The notes under the pieces were generated by a model. That model was not told where the DNA came from. It saw only the letters and a list, made by a program, of their open reading frames with translations, and made no database searches. Shown here piece after piece: positions 1 through 7,381 of a DNA stretch of 11,932 nt. Within the stretch, counting starts at the first letter, position 1, and each line of letters opens with the position of its first letter. The position numbers and the translations under genes were made by a program. This stretch comes from CAYLNM01 sp964385045 (GTDB lineage: Bacteria > Planctomycetota > Phycisphaerae > Phycisphaerales > SM1A02): NCBI GenBank assembly GCA_964385045.1, contig CAYLNM010000133.1, positions 1 to 11,932 of the forward strand. The letters run 5' to 3'.

Positions 1-1
1 G

Positions 2-1438
2 CCCGCTGCCTTCGGCGCCGCGGGGGCCGCGGGGGCCGCGGGCAGCGAGGCCGCCGATCGCGGCGAGGCCCCCGAGCCGACCGCCGGCGGCTCGGCACCG
101 ACGGGTGCCCCCGCCGAACGCGGCCAAGCCGTCGATCCCGCCCGCGCGGCCACGCCGACGGCCCGCCCCGGGGCGCCCGGTCGCGCGGCCGGAACGCCCG
201 CCCCGCCCGCCTGGAACCAGTCCGCCCCCGGCGGCGAGGCCACCCGCCCCGCCGCCCGCCCGACCCGCCAGCGCGGCGGCGGTGGCGGCGCCACCGGCCC
301 CCGCGACCCCGACCCCGCGATCCTCGGACTGCTCGACCCGCCGTCGCTCGAACCCTGGTCCGGCGGGAGCGACCGCGAGCGCAGCGCCGGCGGCGACCGC
401 TTCGAGGCGGCGGTGGACCGCGCCACCGGCGGGACCGATCCCGCGGCCGACCGCCGTCGCCGCGACGAGGACGGCGCGAGCGACCGCGGCGCCGTCGCCG
501 AGACCAGCCCGTGGATGCTGAATCCCTTCGGCGGCACCGAGGGCTCGGACGACGGCGGTTCCGGCGACCGAGAAGCCACCGCCCGCGCCCTCGCCTCCGC
601 CGAACGGAGACTCGACGACGCCGGGGCGACCGCCCTGCCTCCGGACGCCGTCGCGGTGAGCCGCAGCGACTACCGCCTGGCGATGCTCGTCGACGCGATC
701 GACCACCCCGACCGCGCGCTGGGCAACGCGATCGCCTCCGCCTTCACGCTCGTGGGCGACCCCGACGCCTCGCTCGATCCATCGATCCTCCGCGGCGTGC
801 CCGAGGCCGACCGCGACCTCGTCGAGGCCGCGGCCGAGTTCGCGCAGGCGATCGGCGGTCCGATCGCGGACGCGTCCCGGCCCGCCGCCGCCCCCGTCGA
901 CCGCGAAACGCTGCTCGAGGCGATCGACGAGCTGCGGGCCCGGGTCGCCCGCACGCCGACGCTCACCATCGGCCGGGCCGCCCTGTGCACCGCGGTCGAG
1001 GGCTTCGGCCTCTTCACCGCCCTGCCCTCGCCGCACCGCTTCCTCGCCGGCCGGACCAACGAGGTGATCCTCTACGTGGAGGTCGACGACTTCCACTGCG
1101 AGCAGCGGGCCGGCGGGGCCGCCGGGGCCCGCCCGTCGGAGTCCGCCGCCCCGCGCCCGTCGGACCCGTGGGTCACCCAGCTCGGCCAGCGAATCCTCAT
1201 CTACAACGACCGCGACGCCCGGCCGGTGTGGGACAGCGGCTGGGAGGAGGTCGTGGACGTGAACGCCAATCGCCGCCGGGACTTCTTCACCGGGCAGGTC
1301 CTGCGCCTCCCGCCGAGCTTCTCGCTCGGGACCTTCCTCCTGAAGGTGCAGGTCCGCGACGAGCTCACCGGGGCCGAGGCCGAGACGACGATCGAGTTCG
1401 AGATGGTCGCGGGCGGGGCCGGCCTCGGCGTCGACTGA
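2..1438 (+). CDS. Unrecognised protein with long disordered region and C-terminal beta-rich domain (5'-truncated)
   Basis: The reading frame is open from the window edge to the TGA at 1436-1438, giving 478 visible residues, so the true start lies upstream. Roughly the first 200 visible residues are low complexity (Ala, Gly, Pro, Arg, Asp), including an AAG repeat encoded by a 9-bp DNA repeat, and are probably disordered. From about residue 220 the sequence becomes ordered: a helical part (DYRLAMLVDAIDHPDRA, then ETLLEAIDELRARV), then from about residue 323 a beta-rich domain with FLAGRTNEVILYVEV, QRILIYNDRDARPVWDSG and SFSLGTFLLKVQVRDELTG. The last part reads like an extracellular beta-sandwich that modifies or carries a ligand, but I do not recognise the family. 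Two Cys (LCTAVEGFG, DFHCEQ) are visible. An internal ATG at 413 is not needed as a start because the frame is open before it. The gene ends 265 bases before the lipoprotein gene and is not clearly in the same operon. Confidence 0.75.
   Translation, partial: PAAFGAAGAAGAAGSEAADRGEAPEPTAGGSAPTGAPAERGQAVDPARAATPTARPGAPGRAAGTPAPPAWNQSAPGGEATRPAARPTRQRGGGGGATGPRDPDPAILGLLDPPSLEPWSGGSDRERSAGGDRFEAAVDRATGGTDPAADRRRRDEDGASDRGAVAETSPWMLNPFGGTEGSDDGGSGDREATARALASAERRLDDAGATALPPDAVAVSRSDYRLAMLVDAIDHPDRALGNAIASAFTLVGDPDASLDPSILRGVPEADRDLVEAAAEFAQAIGGPIADASRPAAAPVDRETLLEAIDELRARVARTPTLTIGRAALCTAVEGFGLFTALPSPHRFLAGRTNEVILYVEVDDFHCEQRAGGAAGARPSESAAPRPSDPWVTQLGQRILIYNDRDARPVWDSGWEEVVDVNANRRRDFFTGQVLRLPPSFSLGTFLLKVQVRDELTGAEAETTIEFEMVAGGAGLGVD
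17..43 (+). repeat. 9-bp tandem repeat (GCCGCGGGG), about three units
   Basis: Three head-to-tail copies of GCCGCGGGG (the last with one change) lie inside the truncated first gene. They encode an Ala-Ala-Gly triplet repeat in the disordered region. Because the unit is a multiple of three, changes in copy number keep the reading frame. Confidence 0.7.
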
Positions 1439-1536
1439 GCTCCGGCACGGCCCGACCCACCCCCGGAGGGTCCGGCCGACATTCTCGACAACGCGGACAC
1501 CCGTCGACTGAGCTCCGGCACGGCCCGACCCACCCC
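1429..1536 (+). repeat. Exact 35-bp direct repeat, copies at 1429-1463 and 1502-1536
   Basis: The two copies are identical over 35 bases and offset by 73 bases. Copy 1 contains the last codons and the TGA stop of the upstream gene (stop at 1436-1438). Copy 2 lies wholly in the non-coding gap. The bases flanking each copy do not match, so this is a short dispersed duplication and not a longer tandem array. It contains GTCGACTGAGCTCC as a recognisable core. Possible origins are a local duplication, a recombination scar left after loss of intervening DNA, or an assembly artefact. Confidence 0.9.
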
Positions 1537-1703
1537 TGGGCCACGCGGCTCGCCGGCGCGTGGCCCGGCGGTGGGGCGCGCGCCCTGCGCCCCCACCCGA
1601 TTCCCGGACCGAGCGCCCTCGCACGCCCGAATCACCGCGCGTCCGGGGTGACCGCCGGACCACTTCGCTGGCCTCGTGCCGGGCCCACGCCGATCCCTCG
1701 CGC
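1439..1703. other. Non-coding gap between the first gene and the lipoprotein gene
   Basis: The gap of 265 bases holds the second copy of the 35-bp repeat and otherwise shows no gene with convincing protein character. I see no strong terminator hairpin followed by T residues and no clear sigma-70 boxes. The promoter of the lipoprotein-kinase operon is expected here but cannot be pinned down by eye. An in-frame GTG at 1560 would extend the lipoprotein, but the added residues are Arg/Pro-rich and would bury the signal peptide. Confidence 0.6.
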
Positions 1704-2780
1704 GTGACGAAGAGGGATTCCCGCATCCCGCACGCCACGGGGCGGCGCCGCATCGCCGCCTCGGCGGCCGGTCCGGCCCTCGCACTGCTCCTCACGGGCG
1801 GCTGCGGCCCCTCGAGCGCGCCCGCCTCGCCCCGCGATGCCGACGCACCGCGGCCCGGCGGCACCACCGACGACGCCGCCGCGTCCGCGGCCGACACGCG
1901 GCCCCGGATCGTCGCCGTGCTCGCCTACCACGACGCCTACCCGTGGCAGGAAGGCATCCGAACCGGTCTCGAGGAACGGCTCGCGAACCGGGCGGCACTG
2001 GAGCTGATCCGGCTCGACGCCAAGCGTCGTCCCGATCCGGCGTGGATCGAGGACGTCAGCGACCGGGCCGCGGACCGCATCCTCGCGGCGCGGCCCGACG
2101 TCGTGATCACGGCCGACGACATCACCACCCTCGAGCTCTCACGGCGACTCGCGGGCACGGGCATCCCGATCGCCTTCTGCGGGATCAGCTGGCCCGCGGA
2201 CGCGGACGAGCTGCCGCGGCTCGGAACCGGGATGGTCCAGTGCTCCCCCGTCGACGAGCTGCTCGACACCGCCCGCGAGGCGGTGCCGATGCTCGAGCGC
2301 GTCGTGTACCTCGGGGGCGACCGACTCACCGACCGCATCATGGCCGAGGCGTACCGCCGCGCGGCCCGCGCCAGACGCCTCGAGCTCGACGTCCGGCTCG
2401 TGAGCGGATTCGGGGCCTGGACGCGGGCCGTCGCGGAAGCCGGACCGCGGACCGCGGTGATCGTGGCGAACCATGCCGGCATCGCCGACTGGGACGACGC
2501 GGCGGCCCGCGACGCCGTGTCGCGTCCGGGCGGGCTCCTGCTCGCCGATCGGAAGTGGATGGCGCCGCTCGCGATGATCACGGTCGCCACGTCCGGACGC
2601 GAGCAGGGGGCGTGGGCCGCCGAGGCCGCCCTCGCGATCGCGGCCGGCACCGACCCGACGTCGATCCCGATCGTCCCCAACGTCCGCTTCGAGCACATGG
2701 TCAACCGATCGCTGGCCGATGCCGGCGGCATCGAGCTGCCCGACTCGTTCCTGCGCACCAGCATCGAGGTGCAGCCGTGA
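1704..2780 (+). CDS. ABC-type substrate-binding lipoprotein, probable sensor partner of the downstream kinase
   Basis: Predicted as 358 residues from GTG 1704. This start gives a clean lipoprotein signal: positively charged N-terminus (GRRR), hydrophobic ASAAGPALALLL, then LTGGC with the lipidated Cys at residue 34. A Ser/Pro/Asp-rich linker follows to about residue 70. The rest resembles the periplasmic-binding fold of the ABC_sub_bind type (PF04392-like): RIVAVLAYHDAYPWQEGIRTG opens the first lobe; RPDVVITADDITTLELSRRL and GIPIAFCGISWP follow; LERVVYLGGDRLTDRIMAEAYRRA begins the second lobe. It ends in NVRFEHMVNRSLADAGGIELP, typical of these proteins. No permease or ATPase gene is adjacent. 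Its stop overlaps the start of a hybrid kinase, so a ligand-presenting role outside the cytoplasmic membrane is inferred. The ligand cannot be read from the sequence. Fold assignment is fairly firm; sensing role is inference. Confidence 0.8.
   Translation: MTKRDSRIPHATGRRRIAASAAGPALALLLTGGCGPSSAPASPRDADAPRPGGTTDDAAASAADTRPRIVAVLAYHDAYPWQEGIRTGLEERLANRAALELIRLDAKRRPDPAWIEDVSDRAADRILAARPDVVITADDITTLELSRRLAGTGIPIAFCGISWPADADELPRLGTGMVQCSPVDELLDTAREAVPMLERVVYLGGDRLTDRIMAEAYRRAARARRLELDVRLVSGFGAWTRAVAEAGPRTAVIVANHAGIADWDDAAARDAVSRPGGLLLADRKWMAPLAMITVATSGREQGAWAAEAALAIAAGTDPTSIPIVPNVRFEHMVNRSLADAGGIELPDSFLRTSIEVQP
2766..2770 (+). promoter_or_regulatory. Shine-Dalgarno site (GAGGT) for the hybrid kinase
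   Basis: GAGGT lies inside the last codons of the lipoprotein gene, 6 nt before the GTG at 2777. It pairs with the 16S anti-Shine-Dalgarno and supports the GTG start with its GTGA overlap over any start further upstream. It is one of the few good ribosome binding sites in the window. Confidence 0.6.
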
Positions 2781-5700
2781 ACGGCCGCAGGACCCCGCGA
2801 CGTCGCCGGTCCGAGCGAGTCCTCGGCGCCGTGGCCGTGCTCGTGCTCGCCGCCCTCGTGGTGATCTCGCCGTGGACGCGGGCCTCGATCCACGCCCCGG
2901 CCATCGCCCGGGCCGAGCACGACGCCCTCCTGCTGTCGTCGAAGCTCGCGAACCGCATCACCGACAAGGTCGAGTCGCTCCGCGGCGTGGAGCCGCTCGT
3001 CGTCGCCTCCCCCGAGGTGAGCGCCGACGAGTTCGAGCGGCTGGTGGGCCGGATCACCGGCCGGCACGCCGGCGTCACGGGAATCTGGCTGGCGCCCACG
3101 ATCGAACCGGAAGCCGTCCCCGGTCTCGAGCGGGAGCTTCGCGCATCGGGCCACCTGCGGCTCCGCCTCGCCGACGAGCTGCCGTGGATCGAGCGAACCG
3201 GGCGCCGCGTCGCGCCGGTCACCCGGGCCGCTCCCCGCACTCCGCTCACCGTCCGGCGACTCGGCCGCTCGATCGCCGAGGGACCACGGGAGCTCGAAGC
3301 CGTCCGGGCGGCAGCCGACTCGACCGGTCCCATGATCCTGGCCGACGGCGAGCAGGCACTCGTGGTGCTGCACGCGATCCGGATGCGTGCCGACGACGCG
3401 GCGAGTCCGGTGATCGCGATCGCGCGGATGGAGATCGACCTCCGCTCCACGTTCGACGCGGTCCGGCCCGGCGTACGGATCGACGTGGACCCGACGCGCG
3501 TCCCGCGAGCCCCTCGGGTCGAGCGCCGCGCCCGCGGCCGACTCGTCGTCCGCACCGGCGTCGACCTTCCGGAGCTCGGCCTGCATCTCTCGGCGGCCTA
3601 CGACGACGAGGTCCGACCCGGGGAGCGGGACGACGGCATCGCGATCCTCATGGGCGTGAGCACGCTCCTCGCGGGCGCCACCGCGGCGGTGGTCGTCGGC
3701 ACGATCCGTGCGAACGCCCGCCGACGCCGCGAGGAGCAGGAGCGGCTGGCCCGGCTGGTGGCCGATCGAACCGCGGCGCTGGACGAGCGGCACCGCGCGC
3801 TCGAGTCGACCACCCGGAAGCTGGAGCTCGCGCAGCGGGCCATCGACTCGGCCGCGATCGTGGCGGAGACGGACGCCCGCGGCGTCATCACGCACGTCAA
3901 CGAGCTCTTCGAGCGGATCTCCGGCTACTCCCGAGAGGAGCTGCTCGGATGCACGCACGCGGTCGTCAATTCCGGCTACCACGACCGCACGTTCTGGCGG
4001 TCGATGTTCGCCGTGCTCGCCCGGGGCGAGGTCTGGCGCGGCGAGATCTGCAACCGCCGCAAGGACGGCGAGCTCTACTGGGTCGACACGGTGATCGTCC
4101 CCCGCCTCGGGGCGGACGGGCGGCCCGAGGCCTACACCGCCCTGCGCTTCGACATCACCGAGCGCAAGCGGACGGAGGCCGCCCTCCTCGAGACCCGCGA
4201 CCACCTCGACCTCATCATCGACGCCTCGCGCGTCGGCACGTGGGACTTCATCCCCCTCGCCAACGCGATCGAGGCCAATCACACCTACTTCGAGATGCTG
4301 GGCGAGACGCCGGTGGACGGTCCCGTCGACGTGGACTGGCTGTGGGAACGCATCCACCCCGACGACACGCTCCGGCTCTACTGGGCGATGGACGACGCGA
4401 GGAATCGTGAGGACGGGCGGTTCTCGTGCGAGTACCGGCTGCGCACCGCGGACGGCTCGTACTGCTGGGTCCTGAGCCACGGCCGCCGCATCGCGCGCGG
4501 CCCCGACGGCGAGATCGCCCGCATCGCCGGCGTGCACATGGACATCGACGCACAGAAGCGGGTGCAGGACGAGCTCGAGCGATCCCGGCTCGAAGCCGAG
4601 GCGGCGACCCGGGCCAAGAGCGAGTTCCTCGCCAACATGAGCCACGAGATCCGCACTCCGATGACCGCGATCATCGGCTACGCGGAGCTGCTGGACCTGC
4701 AGTCCGACGGCCCGGACGCCGACGAGCGTCGTCGCGACGCGGTGAGGACGATCGTCCGCAACGGCGAGCACCTGCTCGAGATCATCAACGACATCCTCGA
4801 CCTGTCCAAGATCGAGGCCGGCCGGATCGAGGTCGAGCGGCTCGAGACCGACCTGCCCGACCTCGTGCGCGACGTCGTGTCGCTGATGTCGGTCCGCGCG
4901 AGCGGCAAGGGCATCCGCCTGGACCACGACTGCACCGGCCGCCTGCCGCGGACCATCCGCACCGATCCCCTGCGGCTGCGGCAGATCCTGACCAACCTCG
5001 TCGGCAACGCGATCAAGTTCACCGAGACCGGCGGCGTCACGCTCCGCCTCGCCTGCACCGCGGGGGCGTCGCCGCGCCTGTCGATCGACGTCGTCGACAC
5101 CGGGATCGGGATGAGCGAGGGGCAGCTCGCCCGGCTGTTCCGCCCCTTCAGCCAGGCCGACGCCTCGACGACGCGGACCTTCGGCGGCACCGGGCTCGGG
5201 CTGGCGATCTCCCGGCGGCTCGCGGGGCTCCTCGGCGGCGACATCACGGTGACGTCGGCTCCCGGCGAGGGCAGCACGTTCTCGGTGACGGTGGACCCCG
5301 GCCCGCTGGACGACGTCGAGTGGGTGACGTCGCTCGACGGCGAGGCCGAGGCGGCGAAGGACGCCCCGCCCGCGGACGCGGCGGCGGCCCCGGCCGACGA
5401 CCGTCCGCTCGCCGGGCGGCGGGTCCTGCTGGTGGAGGACGGGCCGGACAACCGCCGGCTCGTCGGCTTCCACCTCCGCAAGGCGGGGGCCGAGGTCGAC
5501 GAGGCCGAGCACGGCGAGGAGGGCGTCGCCCACGCCACCGCGGCGATCGCCGCCGGCGCTCCCTACGACGTCATCCTGATGGACATGCAGATGCCGGTGA
5601 TGGACGGGTACACGGCCGCGGGAGAGCTGCGGGCGGCGGGCTGCCCGAGCCCGATCGTGGCCCTCACCGCCCACGCGATGACCGGAGACCGGGAGAAGTG

Positions 5701-5899
5701 CCTCGCCGCCGGGTGCCACGAGTACCTCACCAAGCCGGTCGACCGCCGGCGGCTCGTCGAGCTGTGCCGCACGCTCGCCGACGCCGGGCCGATCCGCGTC
5801 GATTCCGAAGCGTCGGGAGCCGGAGACCGGGCCCGGGACGCCCGCGCGGGGCGCGACGACCGCGACGCGCCGGGCGAGCCGCCCGCCGCCGCGGCCTGA
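2777..5899 (+). CDS. Membrane-bound hybrid sensor histidine kinase (CHASE-like, two PAS, HisKA, HATPase, REC)
   Basis: 1040 residues from GTG 2777, overlapping the lipoprotein stop as GTGA. Order: TM1 about 17-33; periplasmic CHASE-like domain about 40-270 (EFERLVGRITGRHAGVTGIWLAP, later ALVVLHAIRM and IARMEIDLRSTFD); TM2 287-310; Arg/Glu-rich coiled coil; PAS 1 about 355-468 (GYSREELLG, NRRKDGELYWVD, DITERKR); PAS 2 about 476-595; HisKA with FLANMSHEIRTPM, phospho-acceptor His623; HATPase with N box NLVGNAIKF (N740 and N744), DTGIGM (D774) and GGTGLGLAI (803-811); an Ala/Asp linker; REC about 881-1000 with acidic pair E887/D888, phospho-acceptor D936 (LMDMQMPVMDG), T964 and K986; then a charged disordered tail. 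All catalytic residues are present, so kinase and receiver should be active. No HAMP domain, HPt or output regulator is seen, so the phosphorelay must continue elsewhere. The upstream binding lipoprotein is the likely input partner; PAS 1 may add a cytoplasmic signal. Confidence 0.92.
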   Translation: MNGRRTPRRRRSERVLGAVAVLVLAALVVISPWTRASIHAPAIARAEHDALLLSSKLANRITDKVESLRGVEPLVVASPEVSADEFERLVGRITGRHAGVTGIWLAPTIEPEAVPGLERELRASGHLRLRLADELPWIERTGRRVAPVTRAAPRTPLTVRRLGRSIAEGPRELEAVRAAADSTGPMILADGEQALVVLHAIRMRADDAASPVIAIARMEIDLRSTFDAVRPGVRIDVDPTRVPRAPRVERRARGRLVVRTGVDLPELGLHLSAAYDDEVRPGERDDGIAILMGVSTLLAGATAAVVVGTIRANARRRREEQERLARLVADRTAALDERHRALESTTRKLELAQRAIDSAAIVAETDARGVITHVNELFERISGYSREELLGCTHAVVNSGYHDRTFWRSMFAVLARGEVWRGEICNRRKDGELYWVDTVIVPRLGADGRPEAYTALRFDITERKRTEAALLETRDHLDLIIDASRVGTWDFIPLANAIEANHTYFEMLGETPVDGPVDVDWLWERIHPDDTLRLYWAMDDARNREDGRFSCEYRLRTADGSYCWVLSHGRRIARGPDGEIARIAGVHMDIDAQKRVQDELERSRLEAEAATRAKSEFLANMSHEIRTPMTAIIGYAELLDLQSDGPDADERRRDAVRTIVRNGEHLLEIINDILDLSKIEAGRIEVERLETDLPDLVRDVVSLMSVRASGKGIRLDHDCTGRLPRTIRTDPLRLRQILTNLVGNAIKFTETGGVTLRLACTAGASPRLSIDVVDTGIGMSEGQLARLFRPFSQADASTTRTFGGTGLGLAISRRLAGLLGGDITVTSAPGEGSTFSVTVDPGPLDDVEWVTSLDGEAEAAKDAPPADAAAAPADDRPLAGRRVLLVEDGPDNRRLVGFHLRKAGAEVDEAEHGEEGVAHATAAIAAGAPYDVILMDMQMPVMDGYTAAGELRAAGCPSPIVALTAHAMTGDREKCLAAGCHEYLTKPVDRRRLVELCRTLADAGPIRVDSEASGAGDRARDARAGRDDRDAPGEPPAAAA

Positions 5900-5914
5900 G
5901 CCGCCGTCCGAGCG

Positions 5915-7153
5915 TCAGGCGAGCGCGTGGGCGGGCACGCCGGCCCGCCGCCGCACGTCGTCGAGCACGTTCATGAAGCGGGCGTACGCCTGGTACGGGC
6001 TGTCGTACGGGCTGAAGTACGCGTGCACGTCGCCGTCGGCCCAGAACTTCGTCGACATGTAGTAGACGTGGTCCGAGGTCGTGAGCTTGCGCCAGTCCTC
6101 GATGATGTGCTCGTCGCCGACGCGGTGGCGCTCCTTGACCGGCCCCTCGAGGGCGTAGAGGGCGCGGGCGGCGTGCCGCTGCATGCCGTTGCCGAGCCAC
6201 GCGGTCAGGTCGCGCTCGGAGTCCGCCCACGAGATCGGCTCCGGGGCGTCGTACTCGCCGACCGGCTCGTGCCGCTCCGCCGCCTCCCGCGGCAGCACGA
6301 AGTCGTTCTCCCCCGGGTTCACGTCGAAGATCGCCTCCGGCAGCTTCTCGAGGAACGCGAAGATGCCGGTGTCGGACCACTGGTGCTCGCCGAGCGTCTC
6401 GTAGTCCATGAACAGGTTGCAGAGGTACCCGTCGCCGTTGATCTGGTCGACCCACTCCGCGAATCGCTCGGCGGTCAGCGGCCACTCCTCCCAGCCGCGG
6501 TTGCCGAAGCGGAACGCGATGTCGTCGCTGAGGGTGTACTTCTTCAGCAGCAGCCGCGGGCCCGCGGCCGGGTCGCGCCGGGCCTCCTCGAGACGGCCGG
6601 GCGGGGCGTAGACGTAGTTGGGCGAGCGATGGGCGAGCAGCCGGTCCACGCCCTCGCAGAGGATCGCGCGGAAGCGGCCGAGGTCGCGCACGTGGTCGGC
6701 GACCTGGTTGGAGTAGACGAGCTCGGTGTTGCGGAAGGTCACCGGGTCGACGCCGAAGACCGACGTCATCGTCGCGCGGTGGGCCTCGACCTGGGCGTCG
6801 AACTCGCCGGTGGAGTGCATGAACGCCATCGAGTGGTGGCTGGTCTCGGCGATCAGCTCGCACGCCCCGGTCTCGACGAGGGCGTGGAGGAGGTCGACCA
6901 CGTCCGGGGCCCACCGCTGCATCTGCTCGAGCGCGGTCCCGGTGATCGCGTACGCGACGCGGAACCGCCCCTCGTGTCGCCGCACGAGATCGAGGATCAG
7001 CCGCGTCGCCGGCCGGTAGCACTTGTCCGCGACCTTCTCGAGGATCCGCCGGTTGAGGGCGTCGTCGAAGTAGAAGGGATCCGCGTCGTGCGGGGCGTAG
7101 TCGCGCAGGCGCCAGGGCTGGTGGACCTGGAAGTAGAAGCAGACGGAGGCCAT
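5915..7153 (-). CDS. Glycoside hydrolase family 57 protein (alpha-amylase-like)
   Basis: 412 residues from ATG at 7153 (MASVCFYFQVHQPWRL). The family hallmarks appear in order: HQP at residues 11-13; a second conserved region CELIAETSHHS; FRNTELVYSNQVA, with E144 at the position of the catalytic nucleophile; and MDYETLGEHQW, with D250 as the likely acid/base. GH57 enzymes act on alpha-glucans (amylase, 4-alpha-glucanotransferase, branching) by a retaining mechanism; which activity applies here cannot be told. The size fits the compact amylase-like subgroup. There is no signal peptide, so a cytoplasmic role such as glycogen turnover is likely, yet no glycogen gene is adjacent. The start is chosen because upstream translation is low complexity, and TACCAT lies 8 nt upstream with no Shine-Dalgarno, suggesting a leaderless mRNA. 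It converges on the kinase gene with only 15 bases between. Confidence 0.9.
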   Translation of the reverse strand: MASVCFYFQVHQPWRLRDYAPHDADPFYFDDALNRRILEKVADKCYRPATRLILDLVRRHEGRFRVAYAITGTALEQMQRWAPDVVDLLHALVETGACELIAETSHHSMAFMHSTGEFDAQVEAHRATMTSVFGVDPVTFRNTELVYSNQVADHVRDLGRFRAILCEGVDRLLAHRSPNYVYAPPGRLEEARRDPAAGPRLLLKKYTLSDDIAFRFGNRGWEEWPLTAERFAEWVDQINGDGYLCNLFMDYETLGEHQWSDTGIFAFLEKLPEAIFDVNPGENDFVLPREAAERHEPVGEYDAPEPISWADSERDLTAWLGNGMQRHAARALYALEGPVKERHRVGDEHIIEDWRKLTTSDHVYYMSTKFWADGDVHAYFSPYDSPYQAYARFMNVLDDVRRRAGVPAHALA

Positions 7154-7161
7154 GGCCGGTG

Positions 7162-7167
7162 ATGGTA
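7162..7167 (-). promoter_or_regulatory. Candidate -10 element TACCAT for a leaderless GH57 transcript
   Basis: Read on the - strand, TACCAT (a TAnnnT-type -10 hexamer) is followed by 8 nt, CACCGGCC, and the GH57 ATG. There is no Shine-Dalgarno in between. The block CCGGTACCATC recurs before pyrE on the other strand. Transcription would start at or within 1-2 nt of the ATG. No convincing -35 box is seen. Confidence 0.5.
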
Positions 7168-7196
7168 CCGGGCGGGGCGGGCCGCCCCCGGGAATA

Positions 7197-7210
7197 GCGC
7201 GGTTCCGCGC
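7197..7210. repeat. Inverted repeat GCGCGG-TT-CCGCGC between divergent genes
   Basis: Perfect 6-bp arms around a 2-base centre, about 44 bases upstream of the GH57 start, in the shared region between GH57 and pyrE. It could be an operator for a dimeric regulator. In DNA this G+C-rich, short palindromes of this kind are common, so confidence is low. Confidence 0.3.
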
Positions 7211-7216
7211 GATCGC

Positions 7217-7273
7217 GGGGGACGGTCGGGGACGGCGGGGGCGGTCGGCCGCACCGCGGACGGCCACGGGGGG
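7217..7273 (+). other. G-run cluster between divergent promoters (possible G-quadruplex)
   Basis: Three runs of four or five G at 7217-7221, 7228-7231 and 7237-7241 are separated by loops of 6 and 5 bases, and a fourth run of six G lies at 7268-7273 after a long loop of 26 bases. The segments between the first runs also resemble each other (ACGGTC, ACGGC). It lies in the non-coding 7154-7388 region. Expected G-runs are frequent at this base composition, so function is unproven. Confidence 0.35.
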
Positions 7274-7375
7274 CCGGCGCGGCGGCCTCCCCGCGGGTGC
7301 CGGGGGCGGCCCCGGGCTGCCCTGCGTGGCGGCCGGCCCCGCGCGTGCCGACGGCGGCCCCGCCCGCCGGGCCGG

Positions 7376-7381
7376 TACCAT
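7376..7381 (+). promoter_or_regulatory. Candidate -10 element TACCAT for a leaderless pyrE transcript
   Basis: TACCAT is followed by 7 nt, CGCCGCC, and the pyrE ATG at 7389. The 7-nt spacing from a TAnnnT hexamer to ATG is the classic layout of leaderless genes. The preceding CCGG and following C(A/G)CCG match the sequence before the divergent GH57 gene. No Shine-Dalgarno and no clear -35 are present. In an otherwise almost A/T-free stretch the motif stands out. Confidence 0.55.

Noticed and set aside
511..1707. Arg/Pro-rich + strand frame over the first gene and the gap
   Set aside because: Composition is that of an out-of-frame reading; the overlapping frame 2-1438 has ordered beta-rich sequence.
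1735..1770. Possible Tat signal in the lipoprotein (GRRRIAAS)
   Set aside because: The Arg run lacks the usual S-R-R-x-F-L-K context; an ordinary Sec lipoprotein signal ending in LTGGC explains it.
1676..2776. N-terminal extension of the kinase reading frame back to 1676
   Set aside because: The stretch is an Arg-rich shadow of the lipoprotein gene. The GTG at 2777 has a Shine-Dalgarno and is followed directly by TM1.
1937..5719. Open reading frame of 1260 codons on the - strand, antisense to the sensor kinase and part of the lipoprotein
   Set aside because: It is the complementary-frame shadow of strongly G/C-biased codons. Its translation is Arg/Ala/Gly/Asp/Val-rich with no domain pattern, while the + strand shows complete kinase motifs.
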